A stretch of DNA of 64,000 bases from Suilimivivens sp964402925 (lineage in GTDB: Bacteria > Bacillota > Clostridia > Lachnospirales > Lachnospiraceae), in assembly GCA_964402925.1 (NCBI GenBank), contig CAYOED010000002.1:1-64000 (forward strand), in the 5' to 3' direction. The notes beneath the pieces are model-generated. The model ran no database searches. It was not told where the DNA came from and was given only the letters and a program-made list of their open reading frames with translations. Shown piece by piece: positions 54,534 through 64,000 of the stretch (within the stretch, counting starts at the first letter, position 1; each line of letters starts with the position of its first letter). The position numbers and the translations under genes are program-made.

Positions 54534-55913
54534 ATGCAACTTATAGTTACGAAACAAAAACAGACTCAGTTTTATTCTATTCTTTTGCTGATGGTCAGCC
54601 TGGCATTCTATCTTTTTTTTGCCTTTTTCGATGGAGCTGTCATCTGTGTCGATTCTCCAAGCTATATAGAAATGAATATCGCCCGTGAACCTTCATACCC
54701 TATGTTCCTTGCCTTCTTCCGATGGATTTTCTCAGGCTGTGGTTCCGATTTCTATTTGACATTTGCAGTCTTTGTTCAAAGTATTCTTGCTGCTATTGCT
54801 GCTTGGTCGTTGACCCTGTATCTGACAAAAGAATTCTGCTTAAACAGGTTAGTCTCATTTTGTACATTGCTTCTATCTTTTGCCGTTTCACTTTTATGCC
54901 GTTTTGCCGCCCAGCGGGGTTCCATGTATTCAAACAGTATTTTGACGGAGGGCATTACCATTTCATGCTATCTTCTTTTTTTCCGCTATCTCTTTGCATA
55001 CGTTTTAAAACCCACTGGAAAAAAACTGTTTTTGTGTTGCATATTCGTATTTCTTTTAGTCTCCACCAGAAAGCAGATGCTTTTTTCTCTTTTTATGCTG
55101 ATCATCTTCCTGCTTCTTACATATTGTCAGAAAAAACTACTGCTGAAAGGTCTACTCTATTCTCTACTTTGCACCACCTGCATCCTTCTTTGCAATATGC
55201 TGCTGGATGCAGGATATAATTATGTCCTTCGGGGAGAGGTTACAAGACATTCCAGCGATACTCGCTTTATCACTACAATGGCATTTTATACCGCTGACAG
55301 GGAAGATGCACGATATATTGAAGATCCTGAGATTCGACAATTGTTTGAAGAAATATATGACATCTGTGAAGAAAAAGGGTATTTAAAAAGCACCGCAGGC
55401 ACCGGATGGCTCAGTCGTGTTTCTCATTTTGGCAACTATTATGATTCCATACAGATTGACACGATGTGGCCGCTTGTCAATGCATTTGCGTTGGAGCATT
55501 ACGGGGATAATGTTGTCGCTCTAAATACAAGCGCCGATGAAATCATGAACACAATCAATTATTCTGTCATTCCCCATAATGTCCTTAAAATCATCGGCAC
55601 TTTTACAGACAATTTCTTTTCAGGATTGATTACCACTGTTGCGCAGCGAAAACCAATTTTGATCTTATACAGTTTTTTGATCTATTTGCTGTATCTAATT
55701 TTGTTTATCTATCATGCCCGTGTGACCAGGGACAGGAGTATCTTCCTGTTTTCCCTTATGACACTGATTTCCATCCTACTAAACGTAGGGCTGGTATCCA
55801 TGGTAATATTCTGCCAGACCCGGTATACCATTTACAATATGGCATTGTTCTATATCAGCTTATTGCTTATGATCAGCAGACTATTTACCCCCAGATCCGA
55901 CAAATGCCTGTAA
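54534..55913 (+). CDS. Polytopic membrane protein, GT-C-like
   Basis: 459 residues with about ten membrane helices. The first outside loop has VICVDSPSYIEMNIAREPSYPMFL, where the aspartate and Y-P-x-F resemble the acidic loop of GT-C glycosyltransferases. A large outside segment (~225-320) is hydrophilic. No family could be named with certainty. Overlaps the converging asparagine-synthase gene by 33 bases. Confidence 0.55.
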   Translation: MQLIVTKQKQTQFYSILLLMVSLAFYLFFAFFDGAVICVDSPSYIEMNIAREPSYPMFLAFFRWIFSGCGSDFYLTFAVFVQSILAAIAAWSLTLYLTKEFCLNRLVSFCTLLLSFAVSLLCRFAAQRGSMYSNSILTEGITISCYLLFFRYLFAYVLKPTGKKLFLCCIFVFLLVSTRKQMLFSLFMLIIFLLLTYCQKKLLLKGLLYSLLCTTCILLCNMLLDAGYNYVLRGEVTRHSSDTRFITTMAFYTADREDARYIEDPEIRQLFEEIYDICEEKGYLKSTAGTGWLSRVSHFGNYYDSIQIDTMWPLVNAFALEHYGDNVVALNTSADEIMNTINYSVIPHNVLKIIGTFTDNFFSGLITTVAQRKPILILYSFLIYLLYLILFIYHARVTRDRSIFLFSLMTLISILLNVGLVSMVIFCQTRYTIYNMALFYISLLLMISRLFTPRSDKCL

Positions 55914-57782
55914 CATCCATTCCTGAAACATTAAAATGTACCATATCTGGATCCTCCATTCGCCCTTATCAATAAAGTCCTTCCACATCTTCCAGACCAC
56001 ATCTGCATTCAGAATTCCCTGCTGTTCAATCGTTTTACGGTCAATCAAGCTCTCCGCCCATTCCCGCAGTTCCTTCTGGCGCAGCCATTTTTCAATAGGA
56101 ATGCTGAATCCTTTTTTGGGGCGTTCCATCATCTCTTTTGGAACATAACGATAAAGCACATCCCGCAGCACTTTTTTACCAGTTTTTCCTTCCCGTTCGT
56201 AGTCGATTGGAAGAGTCCAGGCAAATTCCACCACGTCTTTGTCCAGCATGGGTACTCTCGTTTCAAGGGAAACCGCCATAGCTGCTCTGTCAACCTTTAC
56301 CAGAATATCATCAGGGTGATACATCAACATGTCCATCAGCATAATATTGTGGTTGGTTTCTTTTAAAAATTGGGGGTCATACTCGCTGTATTTGTAGCTG
56401 CATCCTCTGTTGTCAAGGCTGATTTGTCTGGTGAGGGGATCCGTCTCGTAGGAAGAGATGTATAAATCGGAGGGTCCCTTGGCACCGAGAAGTTTTCCTT
56501 TGATGCGGTAAATGGGTTTCCTTGCAAGAGGGCTGTGGATGACCAGTTCACTGCATGGCTTTCTGATGAAATAGGGAACATGTTTCATCTTGTTCCAGAT
56601 ACGTTCCACTGATGCATAAGAGGTATATCCGCAAAACAATTCATCCCCGCCGTCTCCGCTTAAGGATACGGTCACGTGCTCTCTGGTCATTTTGCTCACC
56701 AGGTATGTCGGAATCTGGGAGGAATCTGCAAAGGGCTCTCCAAACATGTCCGCCAGCTTTGGAATTACCGCCTTGGCGTCTTCCTCCGTAATATAAAGCT
56801 CTGTATGATCTGTGCCGAGGTGTTTCGCAATCTCCTTCGCGTACACCGCTTCATTGTAATCCTTTTCTTCCATGCCGATTGTGAAACTCTTTACCTTGCC
56901 TTTATGCAGCGACTGCATCAGGGCTACCACTGTGCTTGAATCAATTCCCGCCGACAAAAAAGCGCCCACGGGCACGTCAGCGACCATCTGCTCCGATGTG
57001 GATTCTTTTAAAAGACGTTCTAACTCATCCGCTGCTTCCACAGCTGAGCCTTTGAAAAGATTTTGCTGTCCTTTTCTTGCTGTCTCTTTAAGCGACCAAT
57101 AAGGTTCAATCTCTACACGCTCCAAACTATTAAATGGTAATTTAATTTTTAGCATTGTCCCGGCTTCAAGCTTATAAATATCTTCATAAATGGAGTATGG
57201 AGCAGGAATATACCCATGTACAAAATACAAATCCAGAACCGCTGTATTTATGGGGTTTTTGAATCCATCAATTACGGTAAGCGCACCGATATCCGAGGAA
57301 AAAGCAAAGCACTCCCCTACCTGTCCGTAATACAGCGGTTTCTCCCCTATTCTGTCGCGAAGGAGATATAAAACCTGTTCTTCCCGATCATACAACGCAA
57401 TTGCAAACATTCCTTTGCAGAGGGAAATCGCTTCTTTTACCCCGTATGCTTCAAACGCCTCCAGCAGCACTTCTGTGTCGGAGGTTCCTCTGAATGCATC
57501 CACCTTCTTTTCATCCAGGAGCTTTCTGGCTATCTTTTTATAGTTATAAATTTCTCCATTATACGTCATTATATAACGACCGCTATGAGATGTCATGGGT
57601 TGAGAACCATTTTCAGACAAATCTACAATGGAAAGTCTGCGATGTCCAAAAGTAACTTGTCCGTCTTCTGAAAAGTAATTACCTCCGGCGTCTGGTCCTC
57701 TGTGAAACATTTTTTCCTTCATTTTTTCAATGGTTCTTTTTCTGTCGCCTTTTAAATCACAAAATCCCGCTATTCCGCACAT
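55881..57782 (-). CDS. asnB: Asparagine synthetase-type glutamine amidotransferase (AsnB-like)
   Basis: 633 residues. Cys2 (MCGIAGF) is the N-terminal glutaminase nucleophile; RHRRLSIVDLS and YNGEIYNYK follow. The synthetase domain's ATP loop is FLSAGIDSSTV near 275, with Ala in place of the first Gly of SGGxDSS. It uses glutamine and ATP to amidate a carboxylate. In a glycan cluster this is probably a uronic acid sugar (as proposed for WbpS-type enzymes) rather than free aspartate. A second copy is at 58977. Confidence 0.85.
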   Translation of the reverse strand: MCGIAGFCDLKGDRKRTIEKMKEKMFHRGPDAGGNYFSEDGQVTFGHRRLSIVDLSENGSQPMTSHSGRYIMTYNGEIYNYKKIARKLLDEKKVDAFRGTSDTEVLLEAFEAYGVKEAISLCKGMFAIALYDREEQVLYLLRDRIGEKPLYYGQVGECFAFSSDIGALTVIDGFKNPINTAVLDLYFVHGYIPAPYSIYEDIYKLEAGTMLKIKLPFNSLERVEIEPYWSLKETARKGQQNLFKGSAVEAADELERLLKESTSEQMVADVPVGAFLSAGIDSSTVVALMQSLHKGKVKSFTIGMEEKDYNEAVYAKEIAKHLGTDHTELYITEEDAKAVIPKLADMFGEPFADSSQIPTYLVSKMTREHVTVSLSGDGGDELFCGYTSYASVERIWNKMKHVPYFIRKPCSELVIHSPLARKPIYRIKGKLLGAKGPSDLYISSYETDPLTRQISLDNRGCSYKYSEYDPQFLKETNHNIMLMDMLMYHPDDILVKVDRAAMAVSLETRVPMLDKDVVEFAWTLPIDYEREGKTGKKVLRDVLYRYVPKEMMERPKKGFSIPIEKWLRQKELREWAESLIDRKTIEQQGILNADVVWKMWKDFIDKGEWRIQIWYILMFQEWMLQAFVGSGGK

Positions 57783-57816
57783 TGTATCATCCTCCTGGAA
57801 TACTTATTTCGCTTAT

Positions 57817-58920
57817 TTACTGGGTTTTACAGATGGAAAGGAGAAATTTTTCCCATGCGCCATAAACTTTTTCAGGCAAAAAGATATCAGACGTTTTCAT
57901 TGCCGCAGCGCCCATTTTATCTGCAATTTGCAAGTTTTTTATTAAGTATTGCAGCTTTTCCGCCAAAAATTCAACATCTCCCACCGGAATCAAAATGCCA
58001 TTGACTCCATCTTCAATTAGGTCCGCCGGACCACCGCAAGGGCAATCTGTGGAGACCACAGTTAGCCCCATAAGCATCGCTTCAATCAGCGTATTGGGAA
58101 CGCCTTCAGAATTAGAAGGAAGTACAAAAACACGTGTTTTGTAAATGGCGTCCGCCACATGATCAATACTTCCCGGAAGCAAAATTCTGTCCCCATATCC
58201 CAATTCTTCCGCCCTTTTTATAAGTCTGTCCCGGCATTCTCCTTCGCCGTAAATAATCAGTTTGTAGTCTGGAAACTCCTGGGCAATTCTTGAAAATGCC
58301 TTAATCAGCATTTCGTGATTCTTATTTTCATCTATCCTGCCCACCGCCACAATGGTCTTCTCACGCTCTCCCTCATATCTGTCCCTAAAAAAGGAAGGAC
58401 TGACTGGATTTTTAAGGATTACCGCCTTATCACGCACCTTTTTAGGGAAAAATGCAAAGCACTGACGAGTCTGTAAAATAACACCTGATGCCTTTGCAAA
58501 CAAGTGTCTTGCCATAAAACGCATCCAGGCATTGTAATATTCCAAGGCGGGCTCTGCCCTGACTGAAACTGCAACAGGTATTTTCAAAAATCTGGATGTG
58601 AGAATCGCCATCATGTTGTTTTTTCCGATAAAGGAAAGAATTACATCCGGCTTTTCCGACTTCCAGATATTCCTGAGTTTTCTGAACCGGCGCACAAAAT
58701 TGACAATCCGGCTCCCTGTCGTCTCTTCCTGGGTAATATCCGAAATCACTCTCTTCACATTTTTATTTAATGGGTATTCATTTTCCACCTGATATTGTGT
58801 CACCATCGTTACCAGATAGCCTTTCCCAGCAAAATAATCGGCAAGATTGACCAATACCCGCTCTGCACCGCCTTTTGTCAGGGAACCAATCAACATGGCG
58901 ATGTGAATCTGCTTTTCCAT
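57817..58920 (-). CDS. GT4 glycosyltransferase
   Basis: 367 residues. HIAMLIGSLTKGGAERVLVNLA, IVAVGRIDENKNHEMLIKAF and the E-x7-E site PSNSEGVPNTLIEAMLMGL near 280. The GGAERV start is shared with the gene at 60858, its closest relative here. Lies between the two AsnB genes. Confidence 0.9.
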   Translation of the reverse strand: MEKQIHIAMLIGSLTKGGAERVLVNLADYFAGKGYLVTMVTQYQVENEYPLNKNVKRVISDITQEETTGSRIVNFVRRFRKLRNIWKSEKPDVILSFIGKNNMMAILTSRFLKIPVAVSVRAEPALEYYNAWMRFMARHLFAKASGVILQTRQCFAFFPKKVRDKAVILKNPVSPSFFRDRYEGEREKTIVAVGRIDENKNHEMLIKAFSRIAQEFPDYKLIIYGEGECRDRLIKRAEELGYGDRILLPGSIDHVADAIYKTRVFVLPSNSEGVPNTLIEAMLMGLTVVSTDCPCGGPADLIEDGVNGILIPVGDVEFLAEKLQYLIKNLQIADKMGAAAMKTSDIFLPEKVYGAWEKFLLSICKTQ

Positions 58921-58976
58921 CTTTATTCCCGCGCCTTTCCATCAAACCTTTTCTTAACTCTTTCGCTCCGCTCTTT

Positions 58977-60854
58977 TTAAAAATAAGCACGGTACCATTG
59001 CTGGAACGTAAAGAAGGACCATGACAGCTTGGAATAATTTGCGCCGGTTGCAGGTCCGCCGTCCCCTGTACGCATATAGTCTTCTATCATATCTGCCACA
59101 AAATCAGCGTCAAATATTCCCTGTCTTCTCAAGTAATCCCTGTTGCACATATCCATAAGCTGTTCCTTGAGCGGTCCCCTCAGCCATTTGTCAAGGGGTA
59201 CTCCAAATCCAACCTTGGGACGGTCCAACAGTTCTTTGGGAATATAATCATACGCAATATCTTTTAAAATACGCTTCTTATTTCCCTTGTCATACTTTAG
59301 TTTATGGGACATGCGGAAGGAATACTCCATCACGTCTTTATCTAAAATAGGGCATCTCGCTTCCAGTGAGTACTTCATGGACGCCCGGTCTACCTTGCAC
59401 AGGATATCTCCCGGAAGATAGGTGTCCATATCCAGCAGCATCCGCAGGATCTGCCAGTCGGATACCTGATAAGTGCTTTCCGTGGGATAATGACAGGGTA
59501 TTCCTTCCCCCAACACCATTTTACCCGCACGCACAACGTAATTGCCGGCTCCAAACTGGGTTTTTGTCTCTTTGTTCCTGTTTCCCGCAATCACTCTTAC
59601 CCGAAATGGAAGCTTTTCTTCCATTCTCATTTGTTTCAATCCCGGCAGGGCGCACACACCATGAGTCATTCCGCCCAGCAAATCCAGCATCTGTGCCTGA
59701 CGGACATTTTCATAGATATTATAACCGCAGAAAAATTCATCCCCTCCATCACCGGAAAGGGCAACCGTCACATCCTGCCTTGCCAGTTTGGAAACAAGCA
59801 TGGTGGGTATCTGAGAAGAATCTGCAAAAGGTTCGTCATAATACTCAGGAATGCTTTCTACAAGATCGAACATTTCCTTTTCGTCAATATATAATTCCGT
59901 GTGCTTTGTGCCAAGGTAATCCGCCACTCTTTTGGCATATGAGGCCTCATTATAACGATCCTCATTAAAACCTATAGAAAAGGTTTTTACCGGCTCTGTG
60001 GAATGCTCCTGGGCAATGGCAGTCATCAGGGAAGAGTCATATCCTCCGCTCAAAAACGCTCCTAAGGGAACATCCGCAATCATACGAGAAGACACTGCTT
60101 TTTTCAAAAGGACTTTCAACTCTTCCTTTGCCTGTTCATAGTCTAAAACAGGATTTTCCTGCATTTTGTGATAAACTTCTTTGATATCCCAGTATTTCCA
60201 GGTTTTAATCTCTCCATAATGATATTTTAGGATACTGCCCGGCTCCAGTTTATACACATTCTCAAAAATACTGTCCGGTGCATTGATATACTGCTGGAAC
60301 AGGAATCTGGACAACACTTCTGTGCGGATTTTCCTGCTAAATCCTTCTCTCGCCATAAGCGGCTTTATCTCAGAGGCAAAAATAAGGTTGCCTCCTTCTA
60401 TTTCATAATACAACGGTTTTTTCCCGATTCTGTCTCTTACCAGATAAACATCATCCGTTTCCCTGTCATAAAGACAAATGGCAAACATACCATTAAACCT
60501 GTGGATGCACTCTATTCCCCACTTCAGATAGGCAGCAATAATCACTTCGGTGTCACAGGAAGATTGGAAGGGGTAGTCCGTAAGTTCTTTACGAAGCTCT
60601 AAAAAATTATAAATCTCACCGTTAAACACAACACTGACCCGCTTGTCGCAGGAGTGCATGGGCTGATGCCCCAGCGGCGATAAGTCCATAATGGACAATC
60701 TTCTCTGGGCCATACCGATTTGATAACCATCCTTCATCTGGAATATTTCTTCCCCACTGTCATCCGGTCCCCGGTGATACATGGTATCATTCATCTTCTT
60801 AAGCTGTTCCAAGGTGATATTCTGTTTTGAAACAAACCCGCATATTCCGCACAT
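58977..60854 (-). CDS. asnB: Asparagine synthetase-type glutamine amidotransferase (AsnB-like)
   Basis: 625 residues, MCGICGF with Cys2 nucleophile, AQRRLSIMDLSPLGHQPM, and the ATP loop FLSGGYDSSLM near 268; both domains are complete. Only moderately similar to the copy at 55881, so an old duplication or separate arrival. Three bases from the GT4 gene upstream, so co-transcribed. Confidence 0.88.
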   Translation of the reverse strand: MCGICGFVSKQNITLEQLKKMNDTMYHRGPDDSGEEIFQMKDGYQIGMAQRRLSIMDLSPLGHQPMHSCDKRVSVVFNGEIYNFLELRKELTDYPFQSSCDTEVIIAAYLKWGIECIHRFNGMFAICLYDRETDDVYLVRDRIGKKPLYYEIEGGNLIFASEIKPLMAREGFSRKIRTEVLSRFLFQQYINAPDSIFENVYKLEPGSILKYHYGEIKTWKYWDIKEVYHKMQENPVLDYEQAKEELKVLLKKAVSSRMIADVPLGAFLSGGYDSSLMTAIAQEHSTEPVKTFSIGFNEDRYNEASYAKRVADYLGTKHTELYIDEKEMFDLVESIPEYYDEPFADSSQIPTMLVSKLARQDVTVALSGDGGDEFFCGYNIYENVRQAQMLDLLGGMTHGVCALPGLKQMRMEEKLPFRVRVIAGNRNKETKTQFGAGNYVVRAGKMVLGEGIPCHYPTESTYQVSDWQILRMLLDMDTYLPGDILCKVDRASMKYSLEARCPILDKDVMEYSFRMSHKLKYDKGNKKRILKDIAYDYIPKELLDRPKVGFGVPLDKWLRGPLKEQLMDMCNRDYLRRQGIFDADFVADMIEDYMRTGDGGPATGANYSKLSWSFFTFQQWYRAYF

Positions 60855-60857
60855 AAG

Positions 60858-61967
60858 CTACCTCTTTATCCCTTTTATGACCTCTTCAATATATTCTTTC
60901 CACTGCGCAAGCACCGCATCCTCGTTGATTCTCTCGCTTATTTTCCGCGCATTGTCGCCCAAATGCTCCGCAAATTCCCGATCCTCAATCAACCGGTTAA
61001 TGGCATCCGCCATTGCCTTTTCATCTCCCACCGGCAAAAGGATTCCGTTTTTTTCATTCTCTATCACCGTCCGCGGACCGCCGCAGGGACAATCTGTTGC
61101 CGCCACAGGCAGCCCTAGGGTCATTGCCTCCAACAGTGCATTCGGCATCCCCTCATAATCAGAGGAAAACGCATATACACTGGCACGAGGCAGCTCCTTT
61201 TCTAAACTGTCGCTTGGTCCCATCAGCCTTATATAATCGCCCGCCTCATTTTCTTTTATAATTGCCTCCAGTTTCTCCTTCGTTCCATCAAAAGAATCTC
61301 CGCCGTATAGCTTCAACTCATAATCCGGATGTTTCTCATGAACCTTTAAAAAAGCCTTAAACAGCATCACCTGATTCTTAAAATCAACCAGTCTTCCCGA
61401 CTGCACCACTGTCTTTTCTCTCTTTTCGGACTTTGGCACATTTAAGTATTTATGATTGACAGGGTTTAAAATGATTCTTGACTTTCTTTGTAAAGATGCA
61501 GGAAAATAAGACCCCTGCTCCTTTGTCTGGAAAACGCATCCCGCCGCCATCCGGTATAATACAGGAATGAGCAGCTTGTCCGCCGGGGAATTATAGTAGG
61601 ATTTAGGATCCTGCCGGACTGCCGGAATAACCGGAATACCGGTTCCCATAGCGGAAATAAGGGCACGGTAATTGGGTCTGCGGGTAAAAGAAATAACTAC
61701 ATCAGGCTGTTCCATTTTAATAAGATCTCTCAAGTATTTGAATCTCAGCCAGATTTTGAGCATGCGGTTTTTCTTTTCATCCTCTTTTCTAAGTCCCACA
61801 TGGACTCTTTGAACCCGCTCATCCAGCCAGAATTCAACCTCGCCCTGCCACTCTGTCGCAGCGATAATCTCATAATCCTGTTTCACGAGCTGGTTGACCA
61901 GATTGGATACCACCCGCTCTGCGCCCCCTTGTTCAAAACAATTTAAATGAAATAGAACTTTCCGCAT
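60858..61967 (-). CDS. GT4 glycosyltransferase
   Basis: 369 residues. LFHLNCFEQGGAERVVSNLV, VVQSGRLVDFKNQVMLFKAF and SSDYEGMPNALLEAMTLGL near 278. Paired with the AsnB gene downstream, as the GT4 at 57817 is with the other AsnB. Confidence 0.9.
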   Translation of the reverse strand: MRKVLFHLNCFEQGGAERVVSNLVNQLVKQDYEIIAATEWQGEVEFWLDERVQRVHVGLRKEDEKKNRMLKIWLRFKYLRDLIKMEQPDVVISFTRRPNYRALISAMGTGIPVIPAVRQDPKSYYNSPADKLLIPVLYRMAAGCVFQTKEQGSYFPASLQRKSRIILNPVNHKYLNVPKSEKREKTVVQSGRLVDFKNQVMLFKAFLKVHEKHPDYELKLYGGDSFDGTKEKLEAIIKENEAGDYIRLMGPSDSLEKELPRASVYAFSSDYEGMPNALLEAMTLGLPVAATDCPCGGPRTVIENEKNGILLPVGDEKAMADAINRLIEDREFAEHLGDNARKISERINEDAVLAQWKEYIEEVIKGIKR

Positions 61968-62024
61968 ATTCCCTGTTCCTCACCCTATAAGACTTTTTCT
62001 CAGCCAGACCTGCCTAATTTGTTC

Positions 62025-62053
62025 ATTCTATCACATTTAAACCATTATCACAA
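62025..62053 (-). promoter_or_regulatory. Possible internal promoter before the GT4-AsnB genes
   Basis: Minus strand TTGTGA, 17-base spacer, TAGAAT in the 80-base gap before 61967; the -35 box overlaps the end of the upstream gene. Confidence 0.35.
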
Positions 62054-63244
62054 GCTTTCTGATCCTCCCTCTGCAAGCCTTAAGAACTTTTCCACATATT
62101 TTTCATAGGTAAAACACTGTGCCCGCGCCATCGCTGCATTTTGATACGCTTCAAGCTTCTGATCATCTTCAAGCAATCCAAGCACAATATCTGCCATATT
62201 CCTTTCCTCCGCAAGAATATGCCCCACGTCAAGATCTCTCTCCTTCGACATGACCGGAACCAGAATACCATATTCTCCATAAATCACTGTTTCCTGTTTT
62301 TCCAGAAGAGAGGCATTGCCATCCTCCAGCAGGATTTCCGCAGGACCTGTCATGCAATTGGTACTGACAGCTGCCAGCCCAAGGCTCATCCCCTCCACCA
62401 ATGCATTTGGGAAACCTTCATTTAAAGAAGTCAGCAGATAAATCTCTCCTTTTTTTAAATACTGATAGGGCTCTCTCTGCATGCCTGCAAAATAAATTGC
62501 ATCCGTTATGTTGAAATCTTCTGCCAGCTTCCTATAATAATCAAATCTTCCTGCCCCCATCAGAATCAAGCGTACCTGCGGCATTTTCTCATGGACAAGG
62601 TAAAACACCTTCAACATATGCCAGAATCCCTTCATGTCATCATCCCTGCCCATGGATACCATACAGCGAATCTTCCTGCCTTCTTCATCATAGTCCTCCC
62701 ATGGCAGTTTCGGCTCCTGCTGCTTTGCCTTTTTCTGGATTGCCTTCACATCATAAAGATTGTATAAGGTCGCTGTTTTATGAAAATGAAACTGCTCTTC
62801 AAGCACCTTCTCAATGGTCTGTGAACAGCAGACCATCAAATCCGCCCGCCTGGTAAAAAGCTTTATCTTTAATCTTTCCTCCACATCTGTGTAATTCCGA
62901 AGCCCCAGCCAGACCTTCTCCTTTCCGGTTTTAGAAAAAGCATTCACCATATTTGCAGTGGGACCAAAACTATATGCAATATCCGGCTTCATTTGTTTTT
63001 TCAACTGTCTGACTTTTACAGAACGTCTGACAATATTCCAAAGCTTTTGCAAAGTACCCTTTTTTACTCCCATCTGAATATCAATGATGTGCAGTCCTTC
63101 AACATCATATGCAATATTCGCCGAATTAAAAATAACAATCGTTACATCAAAATACGGTTCCATCAGCCTTGCCGTTGTAATGCAGACCCTCTCAAATCCT
63201 CCCTGATGAAGCATGGGAGATATCAGCATCAGTTTCTTCTTCAT
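62048..63244 (-). CDS. GT4 glycosyltransferase
   Basis: 398 residues from the ATG at 63244 (AGGAG seven bases upstream; a GTG at 63250 is less likely). LMLISPMLHQGGFERVCITTA, VSMGRDDDMKGFWHMLKVF and TSLNEGFPNALVEGMSLGL near 285. Close to the end it has an insertion (LLEKQETVIYGEYGILVPV) longer than in its neighbours. Confidence 0.88.
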   Translation of the reverse strand: MKKKLMLISPMLHQGGFERVCITTARLMEPYFDVTIVIFNSANIAYDVEGLHIIDIQMGVKKGTLQKLWNIVRRSVKVRQLKKQMKPDIAYSFGPTANMVNAFSKTGKEKVWLGLRNYTDVEERLKIKLFTRRADLMVCCSQTIEKVLEEQFHFHKTATLYNLYDVKAIQKKAKQQEPKLPWEDYDEEGRKIRCMVSMGRDDDMKGFWHMLKVFYLVHEKMPQVRLILMGAGRFDYYRKLAEDFNITDAIYFAGMQREPYQYLKKGEIYLLTSLNEGFPNALVEGMSLGLAAVSTNCMTGPAEILLEDGNASLLEKQETVIYGEYGILVPVMSKERDLDVGHILAEERNMADIVLGLLEDDQKLEAYQNAAMARAQCFTYEKYVEKFLRLAEGGSESL

Positions 63245-64000
63245 TTCCACTCTCCTGTTTCATAAAATGCCATCATCTTTTCCGTCTGCGTATTCACATC
63301 AAATCCTGCTTCCCGCATCTCCTTCACATAACTCCTGCGCGCATACTCAGCCGTACTCCTGATATATTCCGCCCAATGAGCAGCATCCTCCTCTATACTC
63401 CTCATCTGAACCAGCTCCGTCACTGCCACTTCCTCGCAGATCGTATCCGACATCACACACCGAAGCCCTGATGCCTGCGCTTCCACAATAGTCCCCGGAA
63501 GCCCCTCATAGCGGGAAGGATAAACAAAATAATCCATTGCCTGATAATAATCACAAACAGGATTCCGGTTTCCCAGAAACCGTACCCGGTCCGCAATTCC
63601 CAGCTTTTCCGCCAGCTGCTTCGCCTCCTCCATACCGCTTCCTTCTCCCAGCAGCAACAAAATATAATCCCTATTCTTCCCCTCTTCTGATTTGGTATCA
63701 TCTGTTTTTTTGTTTTTTATTAAGTTATGATTTAATTTTTCTTCATTACAAAGAGCGGCAAACACCTGTAGAAGATACTCATGATTTTTGGCATAATGGA
63801 AACGTCCCACATGGCCAATTACATATTGATCCGCTATCCCAAGCATCTCCCGCATCTCTTTCCTTTTCTCTTCATCATAGGCAAATGCCGGACAATCAAT
63901 AGCATTTGGAATATAAATCGTCTTCCCATCCTTTACAGCCTGCTCCCCAAATACAGAAATCCCAGCCAGCCTGGAACATGTAAAAAGAAAATCCGCTTTC
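63241..64000 (-). CDS. GT4 glycosyltransferase, partial (N-terminus outside window)
   Basis: The frame is open to the window edge, reading KADFLFTCSRLAGISVFG at the edge and IYIPNAIDCPAF soon after, so at least 252 residues of a GT-B protein are present and the true start lies beyond 64000. VIGHVGRFHYAKNHEYLLQ and PSRYEGLPGTIVEAQASGL (E-x7-E) identify GT4. Overlaps the next gene by four bases. Confidence 0.88.
   Translation of the reverse strand, partial: KADFLFTCSRLAGISVFGEQAVKDGKTIYIPNAIDCPAFAYDEEKRKEMREMLGIADQYVIGHVGRFHYAKNHEYLLQVFAALCNEEKLNHNLIKNKKTDDTKSEEGKNRDYILLLLGEGSGMEEAKQLAEKLGIADRVRFLGNRNPVCDYYQAMDYFVYPSRYEGLPGTIVEAQASGLRCVMSDTICEEVAVTELVQMRSIEEDAAHWAEYIRSTAEYARRSYVKEMREAGFDVNTQTEKMMAFYETGEWK

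Noticed and set aside
1..64000. tRNA, rRNA, phage structural genes or integrase
   Set aside because: None seen on either strand while reading the gaps and gene contents.

Overview
The window looks like a Lachnospiraceae-type Firmicute chromosome. It is AT-rich, has GGAGG-type ribosome sites and sigma-A-like promoters, and carries Rpn-family nucleases and glycan genes of the kind seen in gut Clostridia. Species cannot be named from sequence alone. Almost all of it is one large surface-polysaccharide locus, preceded by a small accessory island with defence-like content.

Region 1 (1-10980), accessory island. Two Rpn (PD-(D/E)XK recombination-promoting nuclease) genes, one C-terminal rpn fragment and one 3'-end remnant lie on the minus strand. 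Three direct copies of an rpn 3'-end plus flank repeat (54, 7943, 9303) sit in the same orientation. Between the first two copies are a very AT-rich two-gene plus-strand operon (a nitrilase-fold protein with a RecF/SMC-like ATPase) with its own promoter and terminator, and a cytidylyltransferase/Gfo-Idh-MocA fusion. The rpn genes carry a conserved in-frame Shine-Dalgarno plus start in the C-terminal third, as expected for the gene-within-gene RpnS antitoxins. Two broken genes (1816-2041, and an SIS-domain gene at 10575-10978) also lie here.

Region 2 (11043-20003, minus strand). This is a side-chain module read from a promoter at 20043-20071: GT39-like membrane glycosyltransferase, GT11 fucosyltransferase, ABC exporter, GT-D-like protein, a second large GT-C protein, and a GtrB/DPM1-like polyprenyl-phosphate glycosyltransferase. 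A plus-strand acyltransferase-3 gene follows at 20189.

Region 3 (21306-48429, minus strand). Twenty-five tightly packed genes, most overlapping or separated by under 60 bp, probably form one transcription unit starting at 48488-48516. It holds a polyprenyl-phosphate sugar-1-phosphate transferase (chain initiation), a Wzx flippase, three Wzy/ligase-like membrane proteins, an ABC exporter, a pyruvyltransferase, many GT2/GT4/GT8/GT11/GT17/DUF5672 transferases, a WecG-GT4 fusion, acetyltransferases, FdtA/FdtB-type enzymes for a 3-amino-3,6-dideoxy sugar, and a GH88/105-type hydrolase.

Region 4 (48560-51475, minus): one GT2 and a tandem pair of GT11 genes. Region 5 (51784-55913, plus, divergent): MBOAT O-acyltransferase, SGNH-like partner and a GT-C-like membrane protein. 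Region 6 (55881-64000, minus): two AsnB-type amidotransferases interleaved with four GT4 transferases; the last is cut by the window edge.

Together the genes suggest a complex fucosylated, acetylated, possibly pyruvylated and amidated surface glycan made by a Wzx/Wzy route with extra ABC export. The two most promising unfamiliar systems are the nitrilase-ATPase pair and the nested RpnS-like genes. All functions are read from motifs by eye; no database search was run.
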